Shown: piece after piece, positions 1 through 10,900 of the stretch
How the letters are laid out: every line of letters begins with the position of its first letter
Numbering within the stretch: position 1 is the stretch's first letter
Origin: Anticarsia gemmatalis
Lineage: Eukaryota; Arthropoda; Insecta; Lepidoptera; Erebidae
Length of the DNA stretch: 64,000 nucleotides
Assembly: GCF_050436995.1 (NCBI RefSeq)
Contig: NC_134762.1
Span: 9,756,167 to 9,820,166, forward strand
Direction: 5' to 3'
Translations under genes and position numbers: made by a program
The notes under the pieces: model-generated
Seen by the model: the letters and a program-made list of their open reading frames with translations, nothing else
Told to the model about the DNA's origin: nothing
The model's database searches: none

Positions 1-36
1 AGAAGGTACAGTCAGATCCAAAAGTCGCTGACCATC

Positions 37-290
37 CATACTAATATTATAAATGCGAAACTAACTCTGTCTGTCTGTCTGCTACTCAATCACGCCTAAA
101 CTACTGAACCAATTCGCATGAAATTTGGTATGGAGATATTTTGATACCCGAGAAAGGACATAGGCTATATATAATCACGCTACGACCAAAAGGAGCAGAG
201 TACCAGTAATTAATGTTACAAAAACGGGGAAAACTTTTACGCATTCTCTCTTATTGGACCAACCGCGCAACTTCGCTTGCGTCCAATAAG
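37..290 (+). mobile_element. Helitron-like non-autonomous element, rearranged
   Basis: The left end carries ACTAATATTATAAATGCGAAA followed by a CTGT run and a conserved block, as in other short Helitron-like copies here. The GC hairpin (CGCAA / TTGCG) that normally precedes the 3' CTAG lies inverted at about 257-285, flanked by inverted CTTATTGGAC / GTCCAATAAG, and no clean 3' end is visible. Probably an old, rearranged copy. Confidence 0.5.
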
Positions 291-964
291 AAAATTAAAT
301 TTAAAATTTAATAAAAAATTAATTTGAATACTAGCTGACACCCTTTATTTGTAGTATTGTATATTTTTTCATCGAGAAAACATCTGACGTTGATATAAAT
401 AATTAATTCCAAGCAATTACACTTGATTTTGTTCATGTTTTTATTAAAATGTGGTAATAAAGGGGTTTTAAACATATAATTGTAAAGCGACTTATGTAGC
501 TGACTGTATATACGTAAGTTTTGAAGTTTCAGTGTAGAGTAAGTTAACAATGATATAAATTATAGCAGACCTTTGTTGCTATCTTCACGGTCGTGTGGGT
601 AATTAACTCGCAGCTGATGTGTTTGGGTTTGATAGCCGATTGTGGATTAAATTATTGTTTTTGAAGGTAATAGAATAGTGTGACTTAACTTGCAATGCTT
701 ATTCTTTGCCCTAAGTAACGGCCAGCCCGCTACTGCCGCGTAGCGCTGATGATTCGGCGTGAGATATCATTGTTTTTTTTGTTTGGTAATTCAGTGTGTC
801 ATACTTTATTGTTGTAGTAATAGAAATACATGTTCTGTTAAAATTTCGAATGTCTAACTATCATGGTTCATGAGATAGACCGACAGAAAATTCTCAGTAA
901 TAGGGTCCCATTTTTACCCTTTCTGTGCGGAAAACTATAAAAATAAGATAATAATCATATCTAT
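291..964. other. No gene recognised
   Basis: AT-rich DNA. Open frames here are short, with no start context, splice sites or recognisable domains. Confidence 0.5.
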
Positions 965-1180
965 ATTATATAATCAAAATCAAATCATTTATTAATTTCG
1001 GTCAAAAGTTGACACTTATGATAGTCGTTACAAAAACTGAATCGACGACCAGCTCGGAAAGGAGGTAGAACCTTATGAGAAGTGCTAGCAAGAAACTCAC
1101 GGCACCTCTTTTCAATCGCCAAAAGATTTACAATATGGTTGTAAGTTAACTGCTCACATACAGGATTATTTTTAAGGAGG
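965..1180 (-). repeat. LINE or SINE 3'-end remnant
   Basis: The block starting TCAAAATCAAATCATTTATT and running through GACACTTATGATAGTCG to CAAGAAACTCACGGC resembles a common lepidopteran retroelement 3' end in reverse orientation. The family is recognised by pattern only; no coding part remains. Confidence 0.45.
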
Positions 1181-1324
1181 AGCTCGTGGCTTAATTAACA
1201 ATAGCCGTGTGGATCGATCTCTAAGGTTAAGCTACGCTTGCTGAGGTAATTCTGTGAATGACCATCTTATACATATCGATATCCTCCCGAAGGGTATCGT
1301 GTAATAACTAAGGTAACTGGGTTG

Positions 1325-1430
1325 TGTAGGTCAGATAGGCAGTCGCTCTATAAAACACTGGTATTCAGCTGATCCGGTGAGACTGGAAGCCAACTCCAAA
1401 ATAGTTTGGAAGAAAGGCTAAGAAACTTAC
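1325..1430 (+). repeat. Interspersed repeat Z (LINE 3'-end type)
   Basis: Contains GGCAGTCGCTC, AAAACACTGGTATTCAGCTG, CCGGTGAGACTGGAAGCC and GTTTGGAAGAAAGGCTA. The same ordered blocks occur at about 53690-53830 (plus) and 51555-51665 (minus), and a fragment at 7147-7200, so this is a dispersed family, probably the 3' part of a non-LTR retrotransposon. Confidence 0.65.
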
Positions 1431-1789
1431 ATACAGGTTTATTTAAAGACAGATTTTTTTTCTTGAAAACAGATTTCTCTTATTCTAAGGTTCGTAATTA
1501 CTTTAAAACATACAAATACATTAAAAAGGTATGTCGTTATTTACATTTAAAGCCGTCATTAGCACAGGGCCGTACTCGGGCGATTCATTCATTGATTTAT
1601 TCACCTACCGCCTCCGTGTGAAATATTACGGGGAATTTATTATTTATATATTCCATTTTTTTATTCTTCTGATTCATGCGTCGAATGGTTTATTTTGTGT
1701 ATGGATTTTGTTTTTGGGTGAGAAAAATAAGCCGTTTTGCGTTATGAATACAATACAACTAATATTGTAGGCATATTAAATAAATTAAT
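1431..1789. other. No gene recognised
   Basis: AT-rich. Two overlapping plus-strand open frames of 71 and 79 codons lie here, but they show no signal peptide, domain or splice structure and follow directly from repeat Z, so I treat them as chance. Confidence 0.4.
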
Positions 1790-1965
1790 TGACTTTGTGG
1801 TATGCTCATAATAAGATCTGGCGTTTGATTCCCGTTTCGGGTAAAGTAATCTTAGTCTTATATTGGAATACTTCTAAACAGTATAGTTTGATAACGTGCC
1901 CGGTATAAGGCAAAAAATCACCCTCTGTTACGTGGGACTAACATTGTAAATGGTAAAAATAAAAT
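1790..1965 (+). mobile_element. SINE family S3, degraded
   Basis: A tRNA-like B box (GTTTGATTCCC) near 1825 is followed by the S3 body, including GATAACGTGCCCGGTATAAGGCA and GGGACTAACATTGTAAA, and an AAAAT-rich tail. The same body occurs at 23670-23930 and 36600-36880. Confidence 0.65.
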
Positions 1966-2461
1966 AAAATAAAAAGATGGACATATTTCACACACTGCCA
2001 AGTAAATCTTTAAACATTCATAAATTAAATAAACAATATTTATTTTGTAAGATCGATTCTACTGCCATCTTTTGGTAGTAGCTTTAAATTTGTGTTCTAG
2101 GAAACAAAATTTAGAGCTTCGATTCGATTTCATTCGATTTCAAACCTTTTGAAATACACGTTAAGGTACATTATATATACACTATACAGCATGACACGAT
2201 AGTTTTATTTCGTGTAGTACATAAAACTTTATAGAATAAATTATGTTGACTGTGTGTGATGTTAGGGATAGCATTTTAAAATCTTGTGAGAAATTTTACA
2301 ATTCTTGTCTCAAATGTTTCCTGAAAACATATAAACTCACTATACTGTTACTTTATGAAGTCATAAGCGGAAGGAAAATTGATGGAAAGTTTTTTCAAGC
2401 AATTAAGATTTTACTTCATGGCTGTTATCCGTGTTACCCGTGTTTAGTGATCTACAACGAT

Positions 2462-2600
2462 AGTTTCATGTAGAGGTGAGCTTATTGCTATATTATTATA
2501 TAGGGCGTGTTACTAAAACTCCGGGTGATTATTGAGAGTATTCTAAAGCAAGCCCAATAGTATTTTGCCCGACTCAAGAAAAGCCTTAATAACTAAGACG
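2462..2600 (-). mobile_element. SINE family S3 fragment
   Basis: Reverse-oriented S3 body: the AGAGGTGAGCTTATTGC and GGGCGTGTTACTAAAACTC blocks match the reverse complement of the 'TAACGTGCCCGGTAT..GCAATAGGCTCGCC' part of other S3 copies. Strongly diverged. Confidence 0.45.
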
Positions 2601-2647
2601 GACGCATAATAATTAGGTGCATTGAAATCGATAACATAATATTATGT

Positions 2648-2903
2648 ATACTGATTATTATAAGGCTGAAGGGTTTGTTTGTTTGTTTGTTTGAACGCGC
2701 TAATCACAGGAACTACTGGTCTGATTTGAAAAAATATTTCAGTGTTAGATAGCCCATTTATCGAGGAAGGCTAAATTATATATTATATCATCAGGCTACG
2801 ACTAATAGGAGGAGAGTACCAGTTAAAAAATGTTACAAAGAGGGGGAAAATCATGACCCATTCTCTCTTATGTGACGCAAGCGAAGTTGCGCGAGTCAGC
2901 CAG
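2648..2903 (+). mobile_element. Lep1-type short Helitron
   Basis: Begins near ATTATTATAAGGCTGAAGGG, has a (GTTT)4 run, the conserved block GAACGCGCTAATC.CAGGAACTACTGG, and a 3' hairpin GACGCAAGCGAAGTTGCGC before GTCAGCCAG. The final tetranucleotide is CCAG rather than CTAG, so the end has mutated. No coding capacity; such copies depend on a helicase supplied elsewhere. Confidence 0.75.
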
Positions 2904-3960
2904 TCTTAAATTAAGAGCTGTGACGAGATTCTTCCCCAGTTAATATAACCGATGCCTACTTATTTCAACGAAGCGAAAGCCCGTAACGTATTTAATACCC
3001 GTGCACCATTTTATAATAATTAAGACATACCTTCATAAATAACGTAACATAAACATATTTTTATGACACCCTTTGTTTAAAATCTAAATTGCATTCGTAA
3101 AGTAAACTGTAGCACTCACAGAAATTACCTTATAACACTTCCGTACATATTTCTGAAGCCTCAAAATTTCCCATAAAATATTTCTGCCGTACTCTGTGGG
3201 TTTGAGAGGGGAAGTTGGGAGAATATTACAGGGGACTGGGCTACAATTCACGGGCGCTATTGAAGGCAAGCCGGGTCCGGCTATCCGTGGCCCTATAATG
3301 CCATCTACCAAACAATAAGTTCATTCATTACCCCATAACGCTGCGTCGCTCGGTGATTATTTCGCGTTATTGTAGCTACGTTATACAAGTATCGCTTTAG
3401 TAAACGACTCAAATGGTAGCTGTTTTTTTGTTTATTTTTTCAGGTTTCTGCGCCGTTGATTTTGTGGTAATTATGAATGTGACTTACGAACGTTTATGTG
3501 ATTTATTAAAATACTTAATACTAAGTAAGTCTGTCGGTTTAACTTTATGAAAATGGGTGAAGCGATTTCGATGACATTTCAGATTGAAAAGTTAAGAGAA
3601 AGACGTAGGCTTTATTTAAGATATATCTTAGGAATGCAGCAGTGCGTAAAAGCTAGTATGTTTGAATTAATGCATTTGAAAAAAAATGGTTTCGAATCGT
3701 CTTCTCTTAAATTATGTTAAAGTACAGGAATCTCCTGTTTTTTTATGGCAACTCGTATTCTGCAGAGAAAACTCTAGAGAGAAATTGTTTATCCAAGCAA
3801 GAATCCTAACTTTCGTGAAGTGTGTGCAAGTTGCAAACTCCGAGATATCATCAAGATGCTCATTGTAGCATTAGAAGCGTGTAAAGTTAGTCTATCTAAC
3901 TGGAATACTAGAACTAGGATAGCTTCTAAACTAGCGAAAACGTATTCTTTGTTAGGAAAA
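2904..3960. other. No confident gene; one proline-rich open frame on minus
   Basis: A minus-strand frame at about 3084-3311 reads a Pro/Gly/Cys-rich peptide and meets a possible splice donor (AAG|GTAATT) near 3130. It has no ATG start and no known domain. The rest is AT-rich and featureless. Confidence 0.3.
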
Positions 3961-3964
3961 CAAC

Positions 3965-4195
3965 ATATATATATTTTTTAAGCTATTACTGTCCCACTGC
4001 TGGGTAAAGGTCTCCAGACGAGAAAGGGGCTTAGAGTCGACAGCTCTGGCCAAGTGCGGGTTGGGGACTTACAGATAACCGTCCATTATAAAGCTGAAGA
4101 ATTTGTTTGTGTATTGAAATGCGCTTATCTTAGGAACTACGGGCTCGAATAAAAAAAAATCTTGTTGTGTTGAGTAGTCCATTTATTGAGGAAGA
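3965..4195 (+). repeat. Retroelement tail plus Helitron 5' fragment
   Basis: 3975-4075 contains CTGTCCCACTGCTGGGTAAAGG and GGCCAAGTGCGGGTTGGGGACTT, a tail seen also near 10725 and 55950. It is followed at 4082 by TATAAAGCTGAAGAATTTG.., the start of a Lep1-type Helitron truncated near 4190. Confidence 0.55.
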
Positions 4196-4339
4196 CTTAA
4201 AGCTGTAAAAGAAACCTAAAGTTCACGCAGACCAAGACGCGGGTGACCGCTAGTTCTTTTATAAATGCACAAAACGTTTTTGTTGAAATTCAGCATACCT
4301 GAACATTTCTAAATCTTTATAACTCTCGCGTTGCATGTT

Positions 4340-4440
4340 TAATGTATAAAATGAGCCAGCCTGTGACCACGGCGAGTGCACCCTGCGTCGAAACGTTAGG
4401 CATTTTAAGGTAAAATGCGTATTCGCGTTAATTCATGTAT
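4340..4440 (+). repeat. Interspersed repeat Y
   Basis: Contains GTCGAAACGTTAGGCATTTTAAGGTAAAATGCGTATTCGCG. The reverse complement of the same block lies at 49845-49930 and a diverged copy at about 12115-12220. Family not identified. Confidence 0.6.
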
Positions 4441-4689
4441 TCTATTATATATTTCTAAATCTTGCTCCACGTTGAGCTTTTTTTAAAAGGCAATAACTAT
4501 AGGAGTAGCGTGTAGAGTATGACTGATGGTATCTACTCTACTACTACTTAGTATTAAACAAATACATCAGTATACAATAACAAAGAAACAATATATTATC
4601 ACTCAGTAATGTCCATTACACCTTCATTTTTCAAGCCAATAGCAAATAGTGCAGTGTTTGGCCGCAGCCCGCATACTGCCGCATTAAAA

Positions 4690-5046
4690 TCCCATTACGT
4701 CCATACTTTATCGACAAATGTGTACAACACTATACGAACATGTTCATTTGATTCCAATATATTTTTACTTGATAGTAAAATAATTGGAAGATATGTGTAT
4801 ATTACAAATAAATGTTATTATAGTATGGTTAGTGGTCAACCTAGTGTCAAAGTTGTTCAAGCCGCCCAAAGGCCTTTGACGTGGCACAACAACCGGGACC
4901 GACTTTTTACGTGCCCTCAGAAGCACGGAGACGCCCAGTTCAAATACCACTATGCGGTCATCCATCTATCGAATGATCGCGCCAAGGTTTGCTTGACCCA
5001 CAGATCCTTTACCGATCTGTGAGCGCAACTGGCTATGGCGAAGGAA
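4690..5046 (+). repeat. Interspersed repeat X, with upstream block
   Basis: 4822-5046 carries GGTCAACCTAGTGTCAAAG, AGGCCTTTGACGTGGC, TACGTGCCCTCAGAAGCACGG and GAGCGCAACTGGCTATGG. Further copies lie at 8322-8557 and 41423-41664 (plus) and 50583-50845 (minus). The preceding 4695-4785 block is repeated at 5661-5745. The 137-codon frame across it is a by-product of the repeat and has no known domain. Confidence 0.7.
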
Positions 5047-5059
5047 AACATCGTTTCAT

Positions 5060-5370
5060 GCTTAAAAAACTGTTTAATACATTTGTGAGGGCATGCAAAG
5101 TCTCCAAATCGCATTTGGCCAGCGTGGTGGACTCAAGGTCTACCACGGTGGGCAAGACTAAGAATTTAACTAATATGGTCGCACGTCTACGGAACAACCT
5201 CGGCAAGCGTACCTTAACCCAGAGATCGATCCGCGCGGCTTTAGTTAATAAGCCACGAGCTCCTGTATGGATGTGAATGAGGCGAGGGAAGTTCGTAAGG
5301 ATCGTACCAAGTTGCGTCCTATGGAAAATAGGCGTGATTTTATGTATGTTTTTTTTAGATCATTTATTAA
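5060..5370 (+). repeat. RTE-like LINE 3'-end remnant
   Basis: GTATGGATGTGAATGAGGCG, AAGTTCGTAAGGATCGTACC, AAGTTGCGTCCTATGG and AATAGGCGTGATTTTATGTATG, in this order, form a 3' end that recurs in part at 8120, 13490 and 42440. I associate it with lepidopteran RTE-type LINEs; that assignment is from memory. Confidence 0.5.
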
Positions 5371-5599
5371 TATTTATATATGACACAATGATAAAAAAAA
5401 ACAAATAAATTATTTAGAGATTGCCTTCCTACCTTTGTCCCAAGAAAATGCCAGCATTCTGGTCACGGGAACTATCGACCAGGCGCTTGGTAATTTCTTT
5501 GTATAGTAAGTATACAAAATAATATTTTACATCGATTCTTCTATTTGCCAAACTAGAACCTAGCTTGACGAGATACGCTCGTTTACATTATGTTATTTA

Positions 5600-5745
5600 G
5601 TACATGAGTACGTGGGCCTATAAGTACATATGTACATATGCATGTATGTATGTATGTATGTCCTTACTTTACCGACATACGTGTACAACACAACAGGAAT
5701 ATGTTCATTTGATTCCAATATATTTTAACTTTTATAGTAAATTGA
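5600..5745 (+). repeat. (ATGT)n microsatellite and repeat X upstream block
   Basis: A short (ATGT)n run at about 5638-5661 is followed by a second copy of the GTGTACAACAC..ATGTTCATTTGATTCC block found at 4715-4780, in the same orientation about 970 bp away. Confidence 0.6.
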
Positions 5746-6531
5746 GAAGCAGTGCAGTGCTGTAAAAAGCAATTTTATCGCGTCCCACATTTTTTGGTTT
5801 AAATTTAAAGTTGGTTATGTTCAGCTGTATTTTTGATGGCGTTTTAATTTTTGATGTTTAATGAAGTTAATCTTATTTGTTTTCGTTTTTTGAGAGGTAA
5901 TTTGGTTGGGGAAAGTTATATGATATTTATAATGAGATGAGATGATATTTTAAAGTATTTGTCACTATATTTATATTATACTTATAATTTTTATTCAATT
6001 ATATAGGTATTATGTAATTTGAGTTTCGGCAATGAAGCGTAGTGAAATAAACCCGACATTTTATAATAAATCTGTCTGTCGCACATCCACTCGGGTAACA
6101 AATAGTATTGAAAATCGTCAACATTACTAAACTTTCATAAAAATATATTATTATTCAAAACTACAAGATATATTTTCAAATTTCCCTAATAATTATTAAT
6201 ATAAACAAAAATGTATTAACATCAAGAGATCATCACAAGTATTATAAACGCAAATAACGTCAAAGTCAGTCCCCTGACCTTTTTATTCACATAATTCTTT
6301 AAACAAACAGACTTCAAATACCCCGACACTGGGTAAAAATAATTTCACCGAAAAACAAAACCGAAATGAAGGGTGCAATGAATTATTCATAGATTCTAAA
6401 CGAGGAATCAAAGACAACCAATGAATATAATTTTACTTTTATATTTTTGTGCTCTAAATTCGTCCCTGTATGTTTTTTTTGTTTACATTTGTAGATGTCA
6501 AATGTCTACTTGTAAATATGGATTTAAATAG
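5746..6531. other. No gene recognised
   Basis: AT-rich sequence without repeats, domains or splice structures that I can recognise. Confidence 0.4.
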
Positions 6532-6865
6532 CTAGATTCTGCCCCCGACTTTGCCCGCCGGTACAGATTTTTTGGAGTAATAGGTATGCTATGTGCATAT
6601 CCATATTATAAACTATTTGGGCTTGAAGTTCCAATTAAATCTGGTAGTATTTTAAGCGTGTTTGAGTAACAATCATCAAAACTTTCGCATTTATAATATT
6701 ACTAGATTCTTCCCACAACTTTGTTGAAAAAAAAATCCCAGAGTAATAGGTATCTTACGTGTTAGTTCAAGTTATAAGCTATCACTGTACTAAATTTCAT
6801 TAAAATCCGTCGAGGAGTTTTTCGTGAAAAAGTAACAAACATCCATCCATTTGTAGGAAGTTAAT
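6532..6865 (-). mobile_element. Two short Helitron-like elements in tandem
   Basis: On the minus strand each unit begins with an AATATTATAAATGCGAAAG-type start and ends with GAATCTAG. The copies are 6702-6865 and 6532-6701 and abut exactly at the CTAG of the first. Their bodies share GGAGTAATAGGTAT. Such head-to-tail arrays are known for Helitrons. Confidence 0.65.
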
Positions 6866-7146
6866 ATAATACGATTTAGGCTCAATTCCTTTCCGTTTAA
6901 ACACCGATTCGTCGTGAATTTATTCAAAGTATAAAGTAAACTTTTGAAGTAAGTTTTGCCTGTGTTGTTTGTCGTAATACAATTAGGAGAGTGTTTCGGT
7001 ATGTGTTCATTGTTCAGGTGACGTAATTAAAATGTTTTGCAAGATTTTGTTTTAAAAACTTGTGTTTAGAGTGTTTTACATGAAGTGGTTAGTAAGCTAT
7101 TTTGTTTAAAGTGGGATTTAATATTTTTTCTTTCTATCATTTTGAG

Positions 7147-7200
7147 GTTGTAAATCGACTTCAACATAGTTGGAAGAAAGGCTAGGCTCATAGATGGACT
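7147..7200 (+). repeat. Repeat Z fragment
   Basis: AAATCGACTTCAACATAGTTGGAAGAAAGGCTAGGCT matches the 3' end of repeat Z (compare 1390-1425). Confidence 0.5.
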
Positions 7201-7409
7201 TGTAAACAGGGGCTAGTACTTTCTCCTTTCACTTAATTTTGTAATAGAAATTTAAATAAGGCTTTACTGATCGGATAGCCGAAAAAACATTTTGATCGTG
7301 TAAATATAAACGTAAAATCACACCTTTTCTCCATAGAGATAGGTAGAGATCAAAATAACCTCACTTGGTACGATCCTTACAAATTTGCCTTGCCTCAACG
7401 CTTATCACC

Positions 7410-7575
7410 TCTCTCGATTTGGTTTGGTATGAAAATAATATAAATACTTCATAAATATCATTGGACATCGTGCTCATCACACAAATATCTATCACGGTTG
7501 GGATTTGAACCCACAACACACGGCGCTACGAATTTTACGTGGTGACCACGTTAACCACTGCGTCAAACGTGTAGT
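7410..7575 (-). mobile_element. SINE family S2, degraded
   Basis: The reverse complement holds a tRNA-like head: a B box seen as GGGATTTGAACCC at 7499-7511 and an A-box region ending CCACTGCGTCAAACGTG. It is related to the better copies at 52252-52537 and 54207-54485. Confidence 0.6.
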
Positions 7576-8119
7576 TAAACAAAAACGTAACGATAAGACG
7601 TAACTATTACCACCAGATATTAAGACACGTCACCCAAAGGATTTGTTGTTTCACAATCCCCGAAATACGAAGGATTTATTCCAACCAAATCCCGTATCAA
7701 GCGTAATGGGTGCAAATTTGCAGGGATTCCCGCACCACGGCATGGCTAAGCCCAGATTGCTTACTCAATGTATTTTAAGCCCCAATAATGGTATTAGCAG
7801 TACATTATGTAGGTAGAAAGATTATTTATTTTGTTTGTATTTGAATGGGAAAGAATAGTATAAGGTGAGTGAATAGTGAGAATAATGAGTAAGTTAGTTG
7901 TGCGTAACGTGTATCGTAGGTTCGAATCCAGTCCGATCCTTATCAATTTCGTGTGATTCGATTGCTTCAAGTGTCTCTGACTGCAAAAAATTAATTTAAA
8001 ATACACGATCAGAGGAAAGGGACGCCCTGAAAGACATACACAGATCATATCGGCGATGTTTTGAAAAAAGGTCAGGTGCGTAGTACTCGTAACCGTCGGT
8101 CCTGTATAACAAGATGTAT

Positions 8120-8560
8120 GGATGTGAATGAGGAATTAGTTTTATACATTGAGTTTTAAGCTCCATCTCGGATTCTAATGATGTATGGTTTTCTAATACT
8201 TACTAAGTCCCGTGGATCCATTTGCGTGTATTTCCCAGCTTTTACTGTACGGCGAATGCTTACCAGTATCAGCTATCGAGCAGCTTTCGAGATGTTTTGT
8301 TTGAAACCCTTGTTGTTATTTGTCAACCTAGAGTCAAAGTTGTTCAAGCCGCCCGGAGAGGCCTTTGACGTGGCTTAACGACTGTTATCTTAGTAGACAA
8401 CTGCTCGGACCAACTTTTTACGTGCCCTTCGAAGCGCGGAGAGAGAGAGAGAAGCTCAAATACCACTATGCGGTTACCCATCAATGGTATCACCGCGCCA
8501 AGGGTTGCTTAACACACATATCCAATACCGACCGGTGAGCGCAACTGGCTATGGACGCCT
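8120..8560 (+). repeat. LINE tail fragment and repeat X copy
   Basis: A TGTATGGATGTGAATGAGG fragment (LINE tail) at about 8114-8135 is followed by a repeat X copy at 8322-8557 with GTCAACCTAGAGTCAAAGTTG, AGGCCTTTGACGTGGCTTAACG and GAGCGCAACTGGCTATGG. The copy contains a small (GA)n expansion at 8440-8452. Confidence 0.65.
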
Positions 8561-8894
8561 CTTTGAAACCCTGATTAGCGCCTAGTGTATAGCAGGATCT
8601 ATATTTCTAAGTAATTTTGTATTTCATACCAAATATTCTACACTCAATACCGACAGTATGAAATCGTGCCACCGATGTGTTTTCAACGCATGCAAAGCGT
8701 GTATTCAGTGGATTATGATTCAAATGATACAAACGTTTGTGGGCTCATGAGCGTGTTCTAACAGCTTATGTCCATTGCCATTCACTGATATCAAAAGGCT
8801 GCTACTGAGAATTTCTGTAATAGCCTAGGTAAATACTTACTTATCAAGTATAACCATCCCACTGCTAGGTACGGTTTGATCTGCCATAATAACT

Positions 8895-9105
8895 GCCTCC
8901 GTGGCGCAGTGGTTTAGGTCACCACGCCGCTACTACTGCGTCGGGAGGTCGTGGGTTCGATTCCCACACGGAACAATTATTTGTGCGATCCACAAATAAT
9001 TGTTTCGGGTCTGGTTGTGTTTTGTGTCCGTTGTTTGTATGTTTGTAAAAGTCCCCGCGACACAAGAGCAATTCTTAGGGCGGGAGTTGTCTTCTAAAAA
9101 AAAAA
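8895..9105 (+). mobile_element. SINE family S1, nearly complete
   Basis: The tRNA-like head GCCTCCGTGGCGCAGTGG supplies the A box and GGTTCGATTCCC at about 8953 the B box of a polymerase III promoter. The body follows (CACGGAACAATTATTTGTGCG.., GTTTGTATGTTTGTAAAAG) and ends in oligo(A) at 9096-9105. Other copies: 20851-21017 and 33901-34078, both truncated at the head. Not a functional tRNA gene: the cloverleaf is incomplete and a SINE body follows. Confidence 0.8.
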
Positions 9106-10117
9106 TGAGGTGTCATAAAAAGAAAATCGTAGTCCTCAAAGTTCTGTTTAAAGAACTCTCAGGTATGTTACATTTCCTCATGATGTTTTCTTTCACCGTT
9201 TTTTTATACATAACTTCGAAAAGTAGTTTATTGCTTATTTTATGAACGTTCGATTAATGCGTGACGAAAGTTTAAATCGTTCGGCTATCACTGCTTTATC
9301 CAATAAAAAAACCTTCTAATTATTATATTATTAAGCTAAGGCGATCAACTTACCAAGGAGTATTATAAATCTTACCTTTTCAAAGAAAACAAACGAAAAA
9401 ATTGCGGTGTAACCTTCACCTAATCTCATTACCCATAAATCAAGGTTTTCTTAGCGTTAAAATCAAAACAATACGAACATTTCAACCCGCAAATGTTTTA
9501 CCCTGCCCTAATTGTGAAGAACTGCGCACCTTGCCCTATTACAGATTCTTTTACGTTATTTATGTTGCAATTTACTGGCTTTTTGCGCGCTTTTTTTAAC
9601 AAGAATTTTTTCGAGGTTCTTTTGTTTTTTTGTGTAGGTACAGTTGGCAACTGACTAAGAAAATGTTATAGCTTGGCTAAATGAGAAGGAGATCTTCTCG
9701 CCATTGTGTTATGTCTTCTTATGTATAACATCTTAGAAAAGACCCTTGGTGTGCTTCATTTATCTAGATTACAATGAAAAATATTGTCTTTTTAAAATAA
9801 AATAGCTGTATGAAATAGACCGCCATTTGTATATACTGGACTGTTGCAAAAAAACTGAGTGTTTTCCCACAGTCGTAAAACTTGCATACAAAGCTCTTAT
9901 TAGCCTGTATCTTTAATGTATCAAATATCAATTAGTATTTCATGTATAAGTATCATTTTGAGCCATTGATACAGAGAAGCGGATTATTTATCTATTTTTT
10001 ATTGAAATTTTAACATGACGTGTGGTAACAAATAATTTTTGCTCGCCAAGCTTACAAGCTTGTTGGCGAGAGTAATCGTTATTGTATGAAAGAGCAACTA
10101 CATTATTTTATATTTAA
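9106..10117. other. SINE-tail fragment, then nothing recognised
   Basis: 9130-9200 has TTAAAGAACTCTCAGGTATG and TCTTTCACCG, the tail seen in family S4. The rest is AT-rich without recognisable genes. Confidence 0.4.
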
Positions 10118-10306
10118 CTAGCTGACCCGGCAAACGTTGTTTTGCTATTAAAATTTAATTAGAAAACATTGTCCAGCGGACAAAATTGTGAATCTAAACC
10201 ATTCTCAGATCCCCTTGAACACACACAAAAAATTTCATCAAAATCGGTCCAGTCGTTTAAGAGAAGTTCAGTGACTACACACTTACAGAAGAATTATATA
10301 TATAGA
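10118..10306 (-). mobile_element. Short Helitron-like element
   Basis: Read on the minus strand it starts TCTATATATATAATTC and ends with a short GC hairpin and GGGTCAGCTAG (seen on plus as CTAGCTGACCCGG at 10118). The body includes GGACCGATTTTGATGAAATT in reverse. 5' TC and 3' CTAG fit Helitron rules; the 5' flank is T rather than A. Confidence 0.7.
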
Positions 10307-10724
10307 AATAACGGAATCTAATATAGCCTTTGAACCACTGTTATTCGGACTCCATGCACGATTCCAGTGTTTAACATTTACCTAGAACATCAAAGTAGTT
10401 ATTTCTCGGAAGCCAACACATCAGTGTATTTATACGGTATGCCAATAACTCAAAGAAATATTTAATTACGAACGATATTCGTTATGAAACTCGTAAAATA
10501 TTCTTCAATAAAATTAATATTCCCTCGCCTATGTTTCGTATTCGAAAGTTGGTGGATCAATTAAAAGTTCAATGTGAATTGTTAAGTCTATAAATAATTC
10601 GTATTAAAGGGTCATGTTTGAGAATTTCTTTTTTAAGTTCATTATGGTTTAATGCACTGTAGTTACAGGTTAATTAAATTTTAACATTTAATTTGCAGTT
10701 AAAAGTATAAAATACTTTTTTACC

Positions 10725-10900
10725 TACTACTGGATACGTCTCTTTTCGTGAGGGGAAGGTTAAGCCTTTGTCCTTCACACTGGTCAAGTGCGAGTTACGG
10801 AATTGACATCCCTATAAGAATTGATTCATAAGTCAAGGTTTCATCATAATATTTTCTTTCACTTTTAGAACAAGCGATAATGATTAATTCTAATACACAC
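10725..10900 (+). repeat. Retroelement tail remnant (S4-type)
   Basis: CTACTACTGGATACGTCTC, CACTGGTCAAGTGCGAGTTACGG and TTAGAACAAGCGATAATGATTAATTCTAATACACACATA match the order of blocks at 55945-56100. Diverged; no head visible. Confidence 0.45.

Noticed and set aside
4609..5022. 137-codon plus-strand gene
   Set aside because: It lies across repeat X and its upstream block, which recur elsewhere without an open frame.
8895..8970. tRNA gene
   Set aside because: A and B boxes are present, but the cloverleaf arms do not close and the sequence continues into a SINE body with an oligo(A) tail and other copies in the window.
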